Source: Ignavibacteria bacterium (lineage in GTDB: Bacteria > Bacteroidota > Ignavibacteria > Tepidaquicellales > Tepidaquicellaceae). Taken from it: DNA of 64,000 nt. Location: NCBI GenBank assembly GCA_041649015.1, contig JBAZNU010000001.1, positions 434,001 to 498,000 of the forward strand. Direction: 5' to 3'. The notes below the pieces were generated by a model. That model did no database searches. It was given only the letters and a program-made list of their open reading frames with translations, and was not told the DNA's origin. The position numbers and the translations under genes are program-made. This document shows, one piece after another, positions 9,354 to 17,542 of the stretch (position 1 is its first letter; every line of letters begins with the position of its first letter).

Positions 9354-9399
9354 AGCATACGTTTAATTTTACTGCTCTTTAATATTTCCGAAACAATTA

Positions 9400-10467
9400 T
9401 TATTTCGACTTCTTTTCTTTAACTTCTTCTTTTGGTTTATCCTTTGAAACATCACCGTTGTTTCCGTTGCTGTTATCGAATCCAAGTATATCCTTCACCT
9501 CTCCTAAAAGTTTATCACATAATGCCGGCTCTTCCTGAAGCAGCTTCTTAAGCCCGTCGCGTCCCTGAACACGGTTTTCTCCGTACGTGAACCATGCCCC
9601 GCCTTTCTTTATAATTTCTTTCACCACTGCCACATCAATCAAATCGCCTATCCTCGAAATACCCTCGTTGTACATTATGTCGAACTCGACTTCTTTGAAC
9701 GGAGGTGCCACTTTGTTCTTCACTACTTTCACCTTCGTCCTGTTTCCTATTACGTCTGTACCGTCTTTTATCGCCGCAATCCTGCGTATATCCATTCTGA
9801 TAGAAGCGTAAAATTTCAGTGCCTTGCCGCCCGTCGTCGTTTCAGGACTTCCGAACATAACACCTATCTTGTCCCTCAATTGATTCGTAAATATCAGGCA
9901 GACATTCGACTTCGAAACTGCCGCCGTCAGCTTTCTCAATGCCTGCGACATTAAGCGTGCCTGCATTCCCATCACAGCATCTCCCATCTCCCCCTCTATC
10001 TCAGCGCGCGGCGTTAAAGCAGCAACCGAATCAACTACTATAACATCCAGCGCATTGCTTCTTACAAGCGTCTCGCATATTTCAAGCGCCTGCTCTCCGT
10101 ACTCTGGCTGCGATATAAGAAGATTGCTTATATCTACCCCAAGCTTCTGTGCATAGTTTGTATCGAGCGCATGCTCCGTATCTATAAAAGCAGCAAGCCC
10201 TCCCGTCTTTTGTGCCTCTGCTATTACGTGCAGACAAACCGTCGTCTTTCCCGATGACTCTGGTCCGTATATTTCTACTATCCTTCCGCGCGGTACACCG
10301 CCTATCCCGAGCGCCGCATCAAGCGATATCGAACCCGATGAAATTGCCTCAATCTTTGCTGCCGGCTTATCTCCAAGTTTCATTATGGAACCTTTTCCAT
10401 GGTCCTTCTCTATCTGATCCATCGCCATTTCAAGCGATTTAATTCTCATTGTTCTGTCGTCATTCAT
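9400..10467 (-). CDS. recA: Recombinase RecA
   Basis: DNA-strand-exchange ATPase and, in many bacteria, the SOS co-protease. Walker A is GPESSGKT at residues 68-75. Other hallmarks are the SGSISLDAALGIGG start of the core, FIDTEHALD, LLISQPEYGEQALEI, VIVVDSVAALTPRAEIEG (Walker B), the L1 loop near GMQARLMSQALRKL, and FTNQLRDKIGVMFGSPETTTGGKALKFYAS (split here only in description). The 355-residue length and the charged Lys/Glu tail are normal. An imperfect 19-nt dyad lies 59 bases upstream of the start (see 10527-10545). Confidence 0.98.
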   Translation of the reverse strand: MNDDRTMRIKSLEMAMDQIEKDHGKGSIMKLGDKPAAKIEAISSGSISLDAALGIGGVPRGRIVEIYGPESSGKTTVCLHVIAEAQKTGGLAAFIDTEHALDTNYAQKLGVDISNLLISQPEYGEQALEICETLVRSNALDVIVVDSVAALTPRAEIEGEMGDAVMGMQARLMSQALRKLTAAVSKSNVCLIFTNQLRDKIGVMFGSPETTTGGKALKFYASIRMDIRRIAAIKDGTDVIGNRTKVKVVKNKVAPPFKEVEFDIMYNEGISRIGDLIDVAVVKEIIKKGGAWFTYGENRVQGRDGLKKLLQEEPALCDKLLGEVKDILGFDNSNGNNGDVSKDKPKEEVKEKKSK

Positions 10468-10526
10468 ATTTTTATAATTTAATTTTTAAACTTCTATACA
10501 AAATTAATCATTTTAAGCATACAAAT

Positions 10527-10545
10527 ATTCTCATTTTATGATAAT
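10527..10545 (-). promoter_or_regulatory. Candidate operator upstream of recA (19-nt dyad)
   Basis: The plus strand reads ATTCTCATTTTATGATAAT, fitting the symmetric pattern ATTnTCATnnnATGAnAAT. It lies 59 bases before the recA start. The same sequence, extended to 25 identical bases (10527-10551), occurs once more, at 30622-30646, upstream of the 374-residue gene. It does not resemble the E. coli (CTGT-N8-ACAG) or Bacillus LexA boxes. Operator function is inferred from symmetry, position and recurrence. Confidence 0.5.
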
Positions 10546-10573
10546 TTTTTCAACAAAAAAATACTCGCCCGAA

Positions 10574-12340
10574 CTATTTAAGCAATAACAATTTCCTCGT
10601 TGTCGTAAATTCGTTAACTTCCATCTTATAAAAGTACACACCTGAGTTCAGTTTAGCCGCGTTTAATACAAGCTCATAAATCCCCGCCTGCTTTTGTTCG
10701 CTGACTAAACTCATAACCTCTTTCCCCAATACATTATACAATGATATCTTTACAAACCCTGCTCTTGAAATACTGTATGAAATCTTTGTTGAAGGATTAA
10801 ACGGATTCGGATAATTCTGCGATAAGGAATACCCGTTCGGTACCTGTACCTTAATTTCTCCTGCTGAAACAAGGTCTTTGTTATCATATACACCGTTATG
10901 TCTTGCGTTGTACTGCCACATAGGTGTTTGTGTTTTTGCTGCAGAATATGAAACACCTGAGTTCCATAAATAAACATTGGTCTGTTGTGAGGGGCTTGTA
11001 CCCGCTACACCCGCTCCGATTATATCAAGAATTCCGTTCCTGTTAATATCTGTTATGCATGGTGTTGTAAAAAATGTTGTTCCGTTAGTTTCTATGTTTC
11101 TGTTAAATGTACCGTCGTGATTATAAACAAGATACTTGCCCAATCCACCTGTTTGAGTATTGTCGTCGAAAATTAATTCCGTATTATTATCACCGTCAAT
11201 GTCTGCTAATACAACCTGTGAGTTCACAGCATTAATCGGTCCGATAGGAAATCCTGCCAGCTGTATTCCGTTTTTATTCCAGGCATAGACGTAGTCCGAT
11301 GGAACCCCCGAAAGCACCTGATCGCCAACAGCAACATCAATTATATTGTCATTATCTATATACCCGACCGAAGGCGGACCGTAAATCCAGTTCGATGTTG
11401 TTTTTGGCCAGCCCGATAATACCGTTCCGTTGTTCTTTAAAATATAAACGTAACCGCCGCCCCCCGAAACATGCGTACCGAAAACAATCTCCCTTATATT
11501 ATCATTATCTACATCCGCAAGTACAGGCGAAGAATATGAGTTCACATCGCTGTTAGGCATCATATAAGGAAATCCCGGAATGGAATCGCCGTTCGATTTC
11601 CATGCATAAAGTCCTGTGTAAGATTCCATCACTATTTCAGGTATGTTGTCTCCGTCTATATCACCGACAGCAGCACTCGATGCCGGTACGTGTCCCATCG
11701 CTTTTGGCCAGCCTGCTATTATCGTCGCATCATGCTTGTAAACATATACCGAACCCGTTGGATAAGTTCTTTTATTCACAATTATGTCAAGCTTTCCGTC
11801 CGCATTAATATCACCAAGAACTGGAGTCCTCGAACTGTATCCGTGATTAATCGGAAAATTAGGAAGCAATGTCCCGTCTCTCTTGTAAGCATAAATAAAA
11901 CCGCCCGAAGTTAATCCATGATTCGTTACAACTATTTCACCGTATCCGTCGCCGTCAATGTCGCCGAATGCAGGTGCACCCTCTAACGCATAAGAGGAAA
12001 CCGTCTTCGGCCAGCCCGGTACAGACGTTCCGTCAAGGTTCAAAGCCTGTACTGTATAATTTACATTGAAAACTATCTCCAGCTCGGGATCGTTATCCAT
12101 GTTGCAGAAAATCCCTCCCTCAAATGTACTGCCCGTTATCATCAGCGGAAATCCCGCAAAAAGCGTAAGTGAATCCGATTCATAATATAAAGTCTGCTGA
12201 TACTTTAAAGAACTGTTTAGCACATTAACTTTATTCATTACATCCGGAAAACAATTATTTACCGGTTGTGAATACGTTATGCCTGATGTTAAACAATAAA
12301 ATATTAATAGAAAAACTGAATGAAGAATAATTTTTTTCAT
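10574..12340 (-). CDS. Secreted VCBS/FG-GAP-repeat protein with T9SS type A sorting domain
   Basis: 588 residues. Signal peptide at ~1-24, then a beta-propeller of about seven FG-GAP/VCBS repeats, each with a calcium-loop-like D-x-D-x-D-G motif: DIDGDGYGEI, DINADGKLDI, DIDGDNIPEI, DVDNDNIREI, YIDNDNIIDV, DIDGDNNTEL, DINRNGILDI. Residues ~505-588 are the T9SS C-terminal domain (SLSQNYPNPFNPSTKISYSI, then a beta-rich tail ending RKLLLLK), which directs export and surface attachment. The function of the propeller is unknown; such proteins are often adhesins or surface scaffolds. It ends about 106 bases before recA's start on the same strand and is not functionally linked to it. Confidence 0.88.
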   Translation of the reverse strand: MKKIILHSVFLLIFYCLTSGITYSQPVNNCFPDVMNKVNVLNSSLKYQQTLYYESDSLTLFAGFPLMITGSTFEGGIFCNMDNDPELEIVFNVNYTVQALNLDGTSVPGWPKTVSSYALEGAPAFGDIDGDGYGEIVVTNHGLTSGGFIYAYKRDGTLLPNFPINHGYSSRTPVLGDINADGKLDIIVNKRTYPTGSVYVYKHDATIIAGWPKAMGHVPASSAAVGDIDGDNIPEIVMESYTGLYAWKSNGDSIPGFPYMMPNSDVNSYSSPVLADVDNDNIREIVFGTHVSGGGGYVYILKNNGTVLSGWPKTTSNWIYGPPSVGYIDNDNIIDVAVGDQVLSGVPSDYVYAWNKNGIQLAGFPIGPINAVNSQVVLADIDGDNNTELIFDDNTQTGGLGKYLVYNHDGTFNRNIETNGTTFFTTPCITDINRNGILDIIGAGVAGTSPSQQTNVYLWNSGVSYSAAKTQTPMWQYNARHNGVYDNKDLVSAGEIKVQVPNGYSLSQNYPNPFNPSTKISYSISRAGFVKISLYNVLGKEVMSLVSEQKQAGIYELVLNAAKLNSGVYFYKMEVNEFTTTRKLLLLK

Positions 12341-12755
12341 ATCGTTGATTTAGTTTTAAGAAATTGAGTACTACACAATTTCTCAATAATTTGCTTATAA
12401 ATGCAAGTCAAAATTTTTTATAAACTTATCGACTAAGCACATCCGTCATAATAAATTAGAATTAAAAATAAGTTACAATTCTTATCAAAATTTAACTGTC
12501 AAATTTGTCACAAACCCCCTGCTTTTAACTTATCCCTAACTTGCCTCTAACTTGCCTTTTGATAGCCTTGTTTGCATTCCGTTTATTCAGTGACATTTTG
12601 TCACTTCTTAAAAAAATCCGAATCAAAAAAGGTAGATTGTATTACCACCCCCGCATAATTCTATAATCCGTCCCCCAATGAGTAAACAAAATGATTTACC
12701 GTGAATAATATACTTAAAAAAGCTATTTTGAACATTAATTTAATCTATTGTATGT
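12341..12755. promoter_or_regulatory. Divergent intergenic region with two dyad sequences
   Basis: This 415-base gap separates the minus-strand VCBS gene from plus-strand rfbA. It contains no gene I can support. Two symmetric words share TTTGTCAC: TTTGTCACAAA at 12504-12514 and AGTGACATTTTGTCACT at 12589-12605 (perfect 7-bp arms, 3-base spacer). Their spacing (~85 bases) and position suit an operator pair for either flanking gene. The regulator is unknown, and the second word could also act as a weak hairpin. Confidence 0.4.
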
Positions 12756-13616
12756 ATGAAAGGTATTATTTTAGCAGGCGGCTCCGGAACAAGGATGTAC
12801 CCCGTCTCAAGAATTTATAGCAAACAGCTTACTTTAATATATGACAAACCATTGATTTATTACCCACTTTCTATTCTTATGCTCGGTGGTATTAAGGATG
12901 TTTTAATCATTTCAAACGATGAAACTATTCCTCACTATAAGAAACTGTTTGGCGACGGTACACATATCGGAATGAATATAAACTACGCAGTTCAGTCCGC
13001 TCCGAATGGTATCGCTGAGTCTTTCATAATAGGTGAATCCTTTATCGGTAATGATAGCGTTACCCTCATTCTCGGTGATAATATCTTCTACGGTAAACTC
13101 GATTTCCTTTACAACGGTATCAAGAACAATGAAGGCGCAACTATTTTCGGATACAGAGTCACTGACCCCGAAAGATACGGTATCGTGGAGTTTGATAATA
13201 ATGGTAATGCAATCTCTATCGAAGAAAAACCCAAAAACCCGAAATCTAACTACGCCGTTCCCGGTCTCTATGTTTATAACAATGAAGTGGTTCATATTTC
13301 AAAGAACCTGAAACCCTCGCCAAGAGGCGAACTTGAAATCACCGACGTCAACGTAGAGTATTTAAAGAAGAAGAAACTTAAAGTTGCAAAAATCGGGCGC
13401 GGTGTCGCTTGGCTCGATACAGGCACACCAGTATCCCTCTTACAGGCTTCGAACTTCTTCGGCGTTATCGAAGACAGGCAGGGACTTAAAGTCGCATGCG
13501 TAGAAGAAATAGCTTATCACATGGGGTTTATTTCCTTTGAACAGCTTGAAAAAGTTATTTCCGAAATGCCTAAATCAGATTACAGAAACTATTTAGAAAA
13601 GATTACTAAAGATTAA
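12756..13616 (+). CDS. rfbA: Glucose-1-phosphate thymidylyltransferase
   Basis: Makes dTDP-glucose from glucose-1-phosphate and dTTP, the first step of dTDP-L-rhamnose synthesis for surface polysaccharide. 286 residues, typical for RmlA. The N-terminus carries the nucleotidyltransferase signature GIILAGGSGTRMYPVSRIYS followed by KQL and YDKPLIYYPLS. LILGDNIFYG holds the metal-binding Asp, and EEKPKNPKSNYAVPGLYVYN and RGELEITDVN are strong family blocks. The stop codon overlaps the rfbC start by one base (TAATG), so translation is coupled. Confidence 0.95.
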   Translation: MKGIILAGGSGTRMYPVSRIYSKQLTLIYDKPLIYYPLSILMLGGIKDVLIISNDETIPHYKKLFGDGTHIGMNINYAVQSAPNGIAESFIIGESFIGNDSVTLILGDNIFYGKLDFLYNGIKNNEGATIFGYRVTDPERYGIVEFDNNGNAISIEEKPKNPKSNYAVPGLYVYNNEVVHISKNLKPSPRGELEITDVNVEYLKKKKLKVAKIGRGVAWLDTGTPVSLLQASNFFGVIEDRQGLKVACVEEIAYHMGFISFEQLEKVISEMPKSDYRNYLEKITKD

Positions 13617-14170
13617 TGGAATTTATTAACACAAAGTTCGAAGATGTTCTTATCATAAAACCAAAAGTGTTCCCCGACGAACGCGGTTACTTTTTCGAAT
13701 CATTCAGCGAGAGATTTTTCAACGAACAGGGCTTGTTCTTAAACTTTGTTCAGGATAATATTTCATACTCGAAGAAAGGAACTATCCGCGGTCTGCACTA
13801 TCAGGTCGGCGAATACGCACAGGGCAAACTCTGTCAGGTAATATCGGGCTCCGTGCTCGATGTGGCTGTCGATGTAAGGTTCGGCTCGCCGACATTCGGT
13901 GAATATGTTACAGCCGAACTATCAGACGAGAACCACAATCTCATCTGGATACCGCCCGGTTTCGCACATGGATTCTCGGTGCTTTCAGATTCCGCAGTAT
14001 TTCATTATAAATGCACTGCGTTCTACAGCAAACCCGATGAACGTGCCATCTTATTTAACGACCCTGACTTAAACATCGATTGGAAAGTTGCACCAGAAAA
14101 TATTTCAGAAAAAGACCTTAAGGGTAAAAATTTTAAAGATATAGATAAAGACTTTTTATACTCTGATTAA
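13616..14170 (+). CDS. rfbC: dTDP-4-dehydrorhamnose 3,5-epimerase
   Basis: Cupin-fold epimerase acting on dTDP-4-keto-6-deoxyglucose, third step of dTDP-rhamnose synthesis. 184 residues, normal for RmlC. Motifs are FPDERGYFFESFS, the catalytic His block TIRGLHYQ, KLCQVISGSVLDVAVDVR, IPPGFAHGFSVLS and the FHYKCTAFY segment that supplies the catalytic Tyr region. It starts on the last base of rfbA's stop codon. The dehydratase rfbB is absent from the window, while the reductase rfbD lies about 10 kb away in another operon. Confidence 0.95.
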   Translation: MEFINTKFEDVLIIKPKVFPDERGYFFESFSERFFNEQGLFLNFVQDNISYSKKGTIRGLHYQVGEYAQGKLCQVISGSVLDVAVDVRFGSPTFGEYVTAELSDENHNLIWIPPGFAHGFSVLSDSAVFHYKCTAFYSKPDERAILFNDPDLNIDWKVAPENISEKDLKGKNFKDIDKDFLYSD

Positions 14171-14208
14171 TTTAGTAATATTATTTACACTATTAAATTT
14201 TTAACAAT

Positions 14209-15048
14209 ATGACTGAATTCATACATTCTGTTACAGACCCTGTTAACCATCTGTTAAGCGCCTTCTTAAACTCAATACCAAACCTGATTGTAATACTAAT
14301 TGTTGTTGTAATCACTAGATACTTTGTAAAACTTATAAAATTTATTGTAGAAAAACTCGAAACAGATAAAAACGGCACTAAAAGAGATTGGGTTATCCCT
14401 GTATATAAAGTAATAAGGTTCTTTGTATTTGTGTATATGTTTATGATTATATTCCCATATATTCCCGGCTCAGGCAAACCTGTGTTTCAGGGGCTGATAA
14501 TTCTTATCGGATTGTTTCTTTCTGTCGGCTCTGCATCATTTATGTCGAATATCTTTTCAGGACTTGCTATTGCATACTCAAATCCTTTTAAAACAGGCGA
14601 CAGGATTAAAGTCGGCGATATAACAGGTGACATAACAGAGAAAAGATTACTTACAACAAAAATCCGTACAATAAAGAATGAAGATGTCTTTATTCCTAAT
14701 TCTTTAATCATGTCAAAAGGCATTTTGAATTTCAGTTCTTCTGCAAAAAGCCTCGGGCTTATCGTTCATTCATCGGTAACAATAAGCTATGACGTACCGT
14801 GGAAAACAGTTCATACTCTTTTAATTGAATCAGCAAAAGCTACAAAAGGAATCCTTGAAACACCCGAACCTTTCGTTCTCCAGAAAAGTCTTGATGATTT
14901 CTACGTGAGCTACGAAATCAATGCCTACACCGAAAAACCAAACTTACAGGCATCTATATACTCTGAACTTCATCAGAACATACAGAACAAATTTAATTCA
15001 AACAGCATTGATTTAATTACACCTTATTTTAACGTAACAGCCCCGTAA
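14209..15048 (+). CDS. MscS-family mechanosensitive channel
   Basis: 279 residues, similar in size to small MscS. Hydrophobic spans are at ~20-45, ~60-82 and a pore-lining helix at ~87-115 (GLIILIGLFLSVGSASFMSN, then IFSGLAIAYSNPFKTGD). The beta domain follows (RIKVGDITGDITEKRLLTTKIRTIKNEDVFIPNS), then the alpha/beta vestibule. It probably releases solutes on hypo-osmotic shock. It starts 38 bases after rfbC on the same strand, close enough for shared transcription. No clear terminator precedes it. Confidence 0.88.
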   Translation: MTEFIHSVTDPVNHLLSAFLNSIPNLIVILIVVVITRYFVKLIKFIVEKLETDKNGTKRDWVIPVYKVIRFFVFVYMFMIIFPYIPGSGKPVFQGLIILIGLFLSVGSASFMSNIFSGLAIAYSNPFKTGDRIKVGDITGDITEKRLLTTKIRTIKNEDVFIPNSLIMSKGILNFSSSAKSLGLIVHSSVTISYDVPWKTVHTLLIESAKATKGILETPEPFVLQKSLDDFYVSYEINAYTEKPNLQASIYSELHQNIQNKFNSNSIDLITPYFNVTAP

Positions 15049-15293
15049 GACGGAAAAGTAATGCATCAAAAATAAACATGTAATCTTATTGTTACCTCTG
15101 TTAATCTATTCTACCGTTCACTCTCTATCGCGTAGCAATTCCATATCGGTTGCAACCAACGCCCTCACACAAACAATGCCTTTAGGTATTGCATGTCTAA
15201 ATGGGCAGTAAATCAGTGAGTAATTAATAAGTGACTAACTTTTAAAATTCCATTTTACTATTTTTGTATTTACTTCAAATTTACCTATAGAAT

Positions 15294-16559
15294 ATGGACT
15301 TAATATTATCGAAAACAGCGCAGGAACTCATTCCGTCAGGAATTAGAAAAATATCCGATAAAGTAAACGAAAGAATTGAAAAAGGAGAAAAAATCTTTAA
15401 TCTTACCATAGGTGATTTCTCCCCGAAAGTTTTCCCTATACCGTCGGTCTTGAAAGAAGAAATAAAGAAAGCTTACGACGAGGCACAAACAAACTACCCG
15501 CCCTCTAACGGTGTCGCAGGACTGAGGGAAGCAGTATCAAATTATATTAAAGTAAGAGGAGGATTTAGCTACGGGAAAGATGAAATCGTAATAGGCAGTG
15601 GTGCAAGACCGTTGACCTACACATTAATGAAAGCTCTCGTTAATCCCGGTGAAAAGATAATATATCCAGCACCTTCATGGAACAATAACTGTTATGTCCA
15701 GCTTGTTGATGCAGTCCCCGTAAAAGTGCTTACTAAGTTTGAAAATAATTTTGTACCTACCGCAGATGAAATCAAGCCGTACATAAACGACGCTGCCCTT
15801 ATTGCACTGAATTCACCGCAGAATCCAAGCGGTACAGTTTTTACAAAAGAAGAACTTAAAAAAGTACTTGACCTGATAGTAGATGAAAATAAGAAGAGGG
15901 CAAAGGAAAACCGTAAACCTCTCTATGTCTTCTATGACATGATTTACTGGATTCTTGTTTATGGAGATACCAAACATTACAATCCCGTAGAATTAAACCC
16001 TGAAATAAGAGATTATATAATCTTCATAGACGGCATATCAAAATGCTTTGCAGCAACGGGTGTCAGACTGGGCTGGGCTTTCGGTCCGAAATCAATTATT
16101 AAAAAGATAAGCGCAATTCTCGCACATATAGGAGCATGGTCACCTAAACCCGAACAGGTTGCAACAGGAAGATTCCTGATGAACACATCTGCCGTTGATG
16201 AGTTCTTCGCTGATTTCAAGAATGAACTCTTCACTCGTCTTAATACCTTTTACGAAGGTATAATGAAAATTAAGGACTCGGGCTTTGATGTTGACGCTAT
16301 CTTTCCACAGGGTGCTTTATACCTTACTGTTAAACTTAACCTCATCGGCAAAAAAACCGCTGACGGTAAAGTCCTGAATAGTATAGACGATGTTCTCGGA
16401 TATATTCTCGAAGAAGGCAAGATTGCACTTGTACCTTTCTATGCATTCGGCGCAGATAAAGATTCTCCCTGGTTCCGGCTTTCCGTAGGTACGTGCAGCA
16501 AAGAAGAGGCAAAAGAAGCTGTAAAAATTCTAAAAGAATCTATTGAGAAACTAAAATAA
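15294..16559 (+). CDS. PLP-dependent aminotransferase, class I/II (aspartate aminotransferase-like)
   Basis: Fold-type I aminotransferase of 421 residues. Visible landmarks are NGVAGLREAV near the N-terminus, IALNSPQNPSGTVFT (substrate/PLP contacts), FYDMIYWILVYGD (the Asp/Tyr of the PLP site), DGISKCFAATGVRLGWAFGP with Lys250 as the expected Schiff-base lysine, and FRLSVGTCSKEE holding the carboxylate-binding Arg. The substrate is probably a dicarboxylic or aromatic amino acid but cannot be fixed. The 245-base gap before it carries a small hairpin (AATGCCTTTAGGTATT, ~15176-15191). It converges with the DUF3089 gene, with only 10 bases between stop codons. Confidence 0.88.
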   Translation: MDLILSKTAQELIPSGIRKISDKVNERIEKGEKIFNLTIGDFSPKVFPIPSVLKEEIKKAYDEAQTNYPPSNGVAGLREAVSNYIKVRGGFSYGKDEIVIGSGARPLTYTLMKALVNPGEKIIYPAPSWNNNCYVQLVDAVPVKVLTKFENNFVPTADEIKPYINDAALIALNSPQNPSGTVFTKEELKKVLDLIVDENKKRAKENRKPLYVFYDMIYWILVYGDTKHYNPVELNPEIRDYIIFIDGISKCFAATGVRLGWAFGPKSIIKKISAILAHIGAWSPKPEQVATGRFLMNTSAVDEFFADFKNELFTRLNTFYEGIMKIKDSGFDVDAIFPQGALYLTVKLNLIGKKTADGKVLNSIDDVLGYILEEGKIALVPFYAFGADKDSPWFRLSVGTCSKEEAKEAVKILKESIEKLK

Positions 16560-16569
16560 CAAAATATCT

Positions 16570-17538
16570 TTATTGCAGTTTATAAATAACCCGGTTAAAC
16601 AAACCGGGTTTTTGTTTCATTAAATAACTTCTGATTCGTTCTGCAGCGTTTTTTCCCAGATTGTTATAGTAAAAAGGATAATCAAAACTGTGATATACTC
16701 CTCTCGGAAACAAAGGATTCCCGAAATCCAACAGCTCAGCATTTACCGTGCTGCATACTACCACACCCCTCTTTTTGTCAACTCTTGCATCAGCATAGTT
16801 CTTCACTCCCGTTTTTAATATTTCCCACTTTTCGTTTATTAATAGTGACCCAAGATTATCTCTTTCAGATGCTATCGTCTCTTCCTGCGTCCATGAAAGC
16901 GGGTTTATTGCTTTTGCACCCGGCAATAATGTTATATTCCTTCCTTTTACATCAGGTGCTTCGGTGTTGTATGAAATAATAACCCCCGTATCATCATACC
17001 CCTCAGCAAATTTCAAATGCGGATACTTTAGAAACAGTTTTTCAGTGACCGGACATCCGATAATATAAGCAGCTGCCATATTTTTATAAACTTCAGGATT
17101 CTCTTTCATGTAATTCACAAGTATATAAAGCAGTATGGCAGAACCTTGCGAATGTCCTGCAAGTATGAACGGTCGTCCGTTATTATAATTCTTAATATAG
17201 TAATTAAATGCAGATACTGCATCGGGAATTGGTACGTTCAACAGGATTTGTGCAATATCATTTATCGGTTTTAAAAATACTTCAACTGATGCCTGTCTGT
17301 AGTAAGGTGTGTATATGTTGCATGATGTCTCGAACGCTGAGGCTTGTGCTTTGTATGTTATTGCCGCACCTTCAAGCAATGAAGGATTATCTAATTCGCA
17401 TATGTCTGGTTCGCTGGGATTATTTTTTATCCATGCAGTCGGGTAAAGATAAAATACATCCGCTTCTTTGTCATTGGAATCAGGCAAAGAAAGCCAATGC
17501 CTCGGATTCGAATAATCAATTCTTTTATATAAAGCCAT
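16570..17538 (-). CDS. DUF3089 family alpha/beta hydrolase
   Basis: 322 residues. The DUF3089 core is clear: ADVFYLYPTAW near the N-terminus, YTPYYRQASVE, a nucleophile elbow in FILAGHSQGSAIL (Ser of GHSQG), AAYIIGCPV and a C-terminal HSFDYPFYYNNL containing a candidate catalytic His. No signal peptide is visible. The substrate is unknown; the fold suggests an esterase or lipase-like enzyme. Its start lies 4 bases after the stop of the 941-residue T9SS protein, so they form an operon. Its last codons contain the terminator of the convergent aminotransferase gene. Confidence 0.8.
   Translation of the reverse strand: MALYKRIDYSNPRHWLSLPDSNDKEADVFYLYPTAWIKNNPSEPDICELDNPSLLEGAAITYKAQASAFETSCNIYTPYYRQASVEVFLKPINDIAQILLNVPIPDAVSAFNYYIKNYNNGRPFILAGHSQGSAILLYILVNYMKENPEVYKNMAAAYIIGCPVTEKLFLKYPHLKFAEGYDDTGVIISYNTEAPDVKGRNITLLPGAKAINPLSWTQEETIASERDNLGSLLINEKWEILKTGVKNYADARVDKKRGVVVCSTVNAELLDFGNPLFPRGVYHSFDYPFYYNNLGKNAAERIRSYLMKQKPGLFNRVIYKLQ
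16588..16614 (+). terminator. Intrinsic terminator of the aminotransferase gene, inside the end of the convergent gene
   Basis: A 9-bp perfect stem (AACCCGGTT at 16588-16596 and AACCGGGTT at 16602-16610) is followed by a T run on the plus strand. It starts 29 bases after the aminotransferase stop and lies within the last ~15 codons of the minus-strand DUF3089 gene, so the sequence serves both as coding DNA and as a terminator. Confidence 0.75.
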
Positions 17539-17542
17539 AGGA

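Noticed and set aside
15049..15293. tRNA or small RNA gene
   Set aside because: Only a 6-bp hairpin; no cloverleaf, no anticodon arm.
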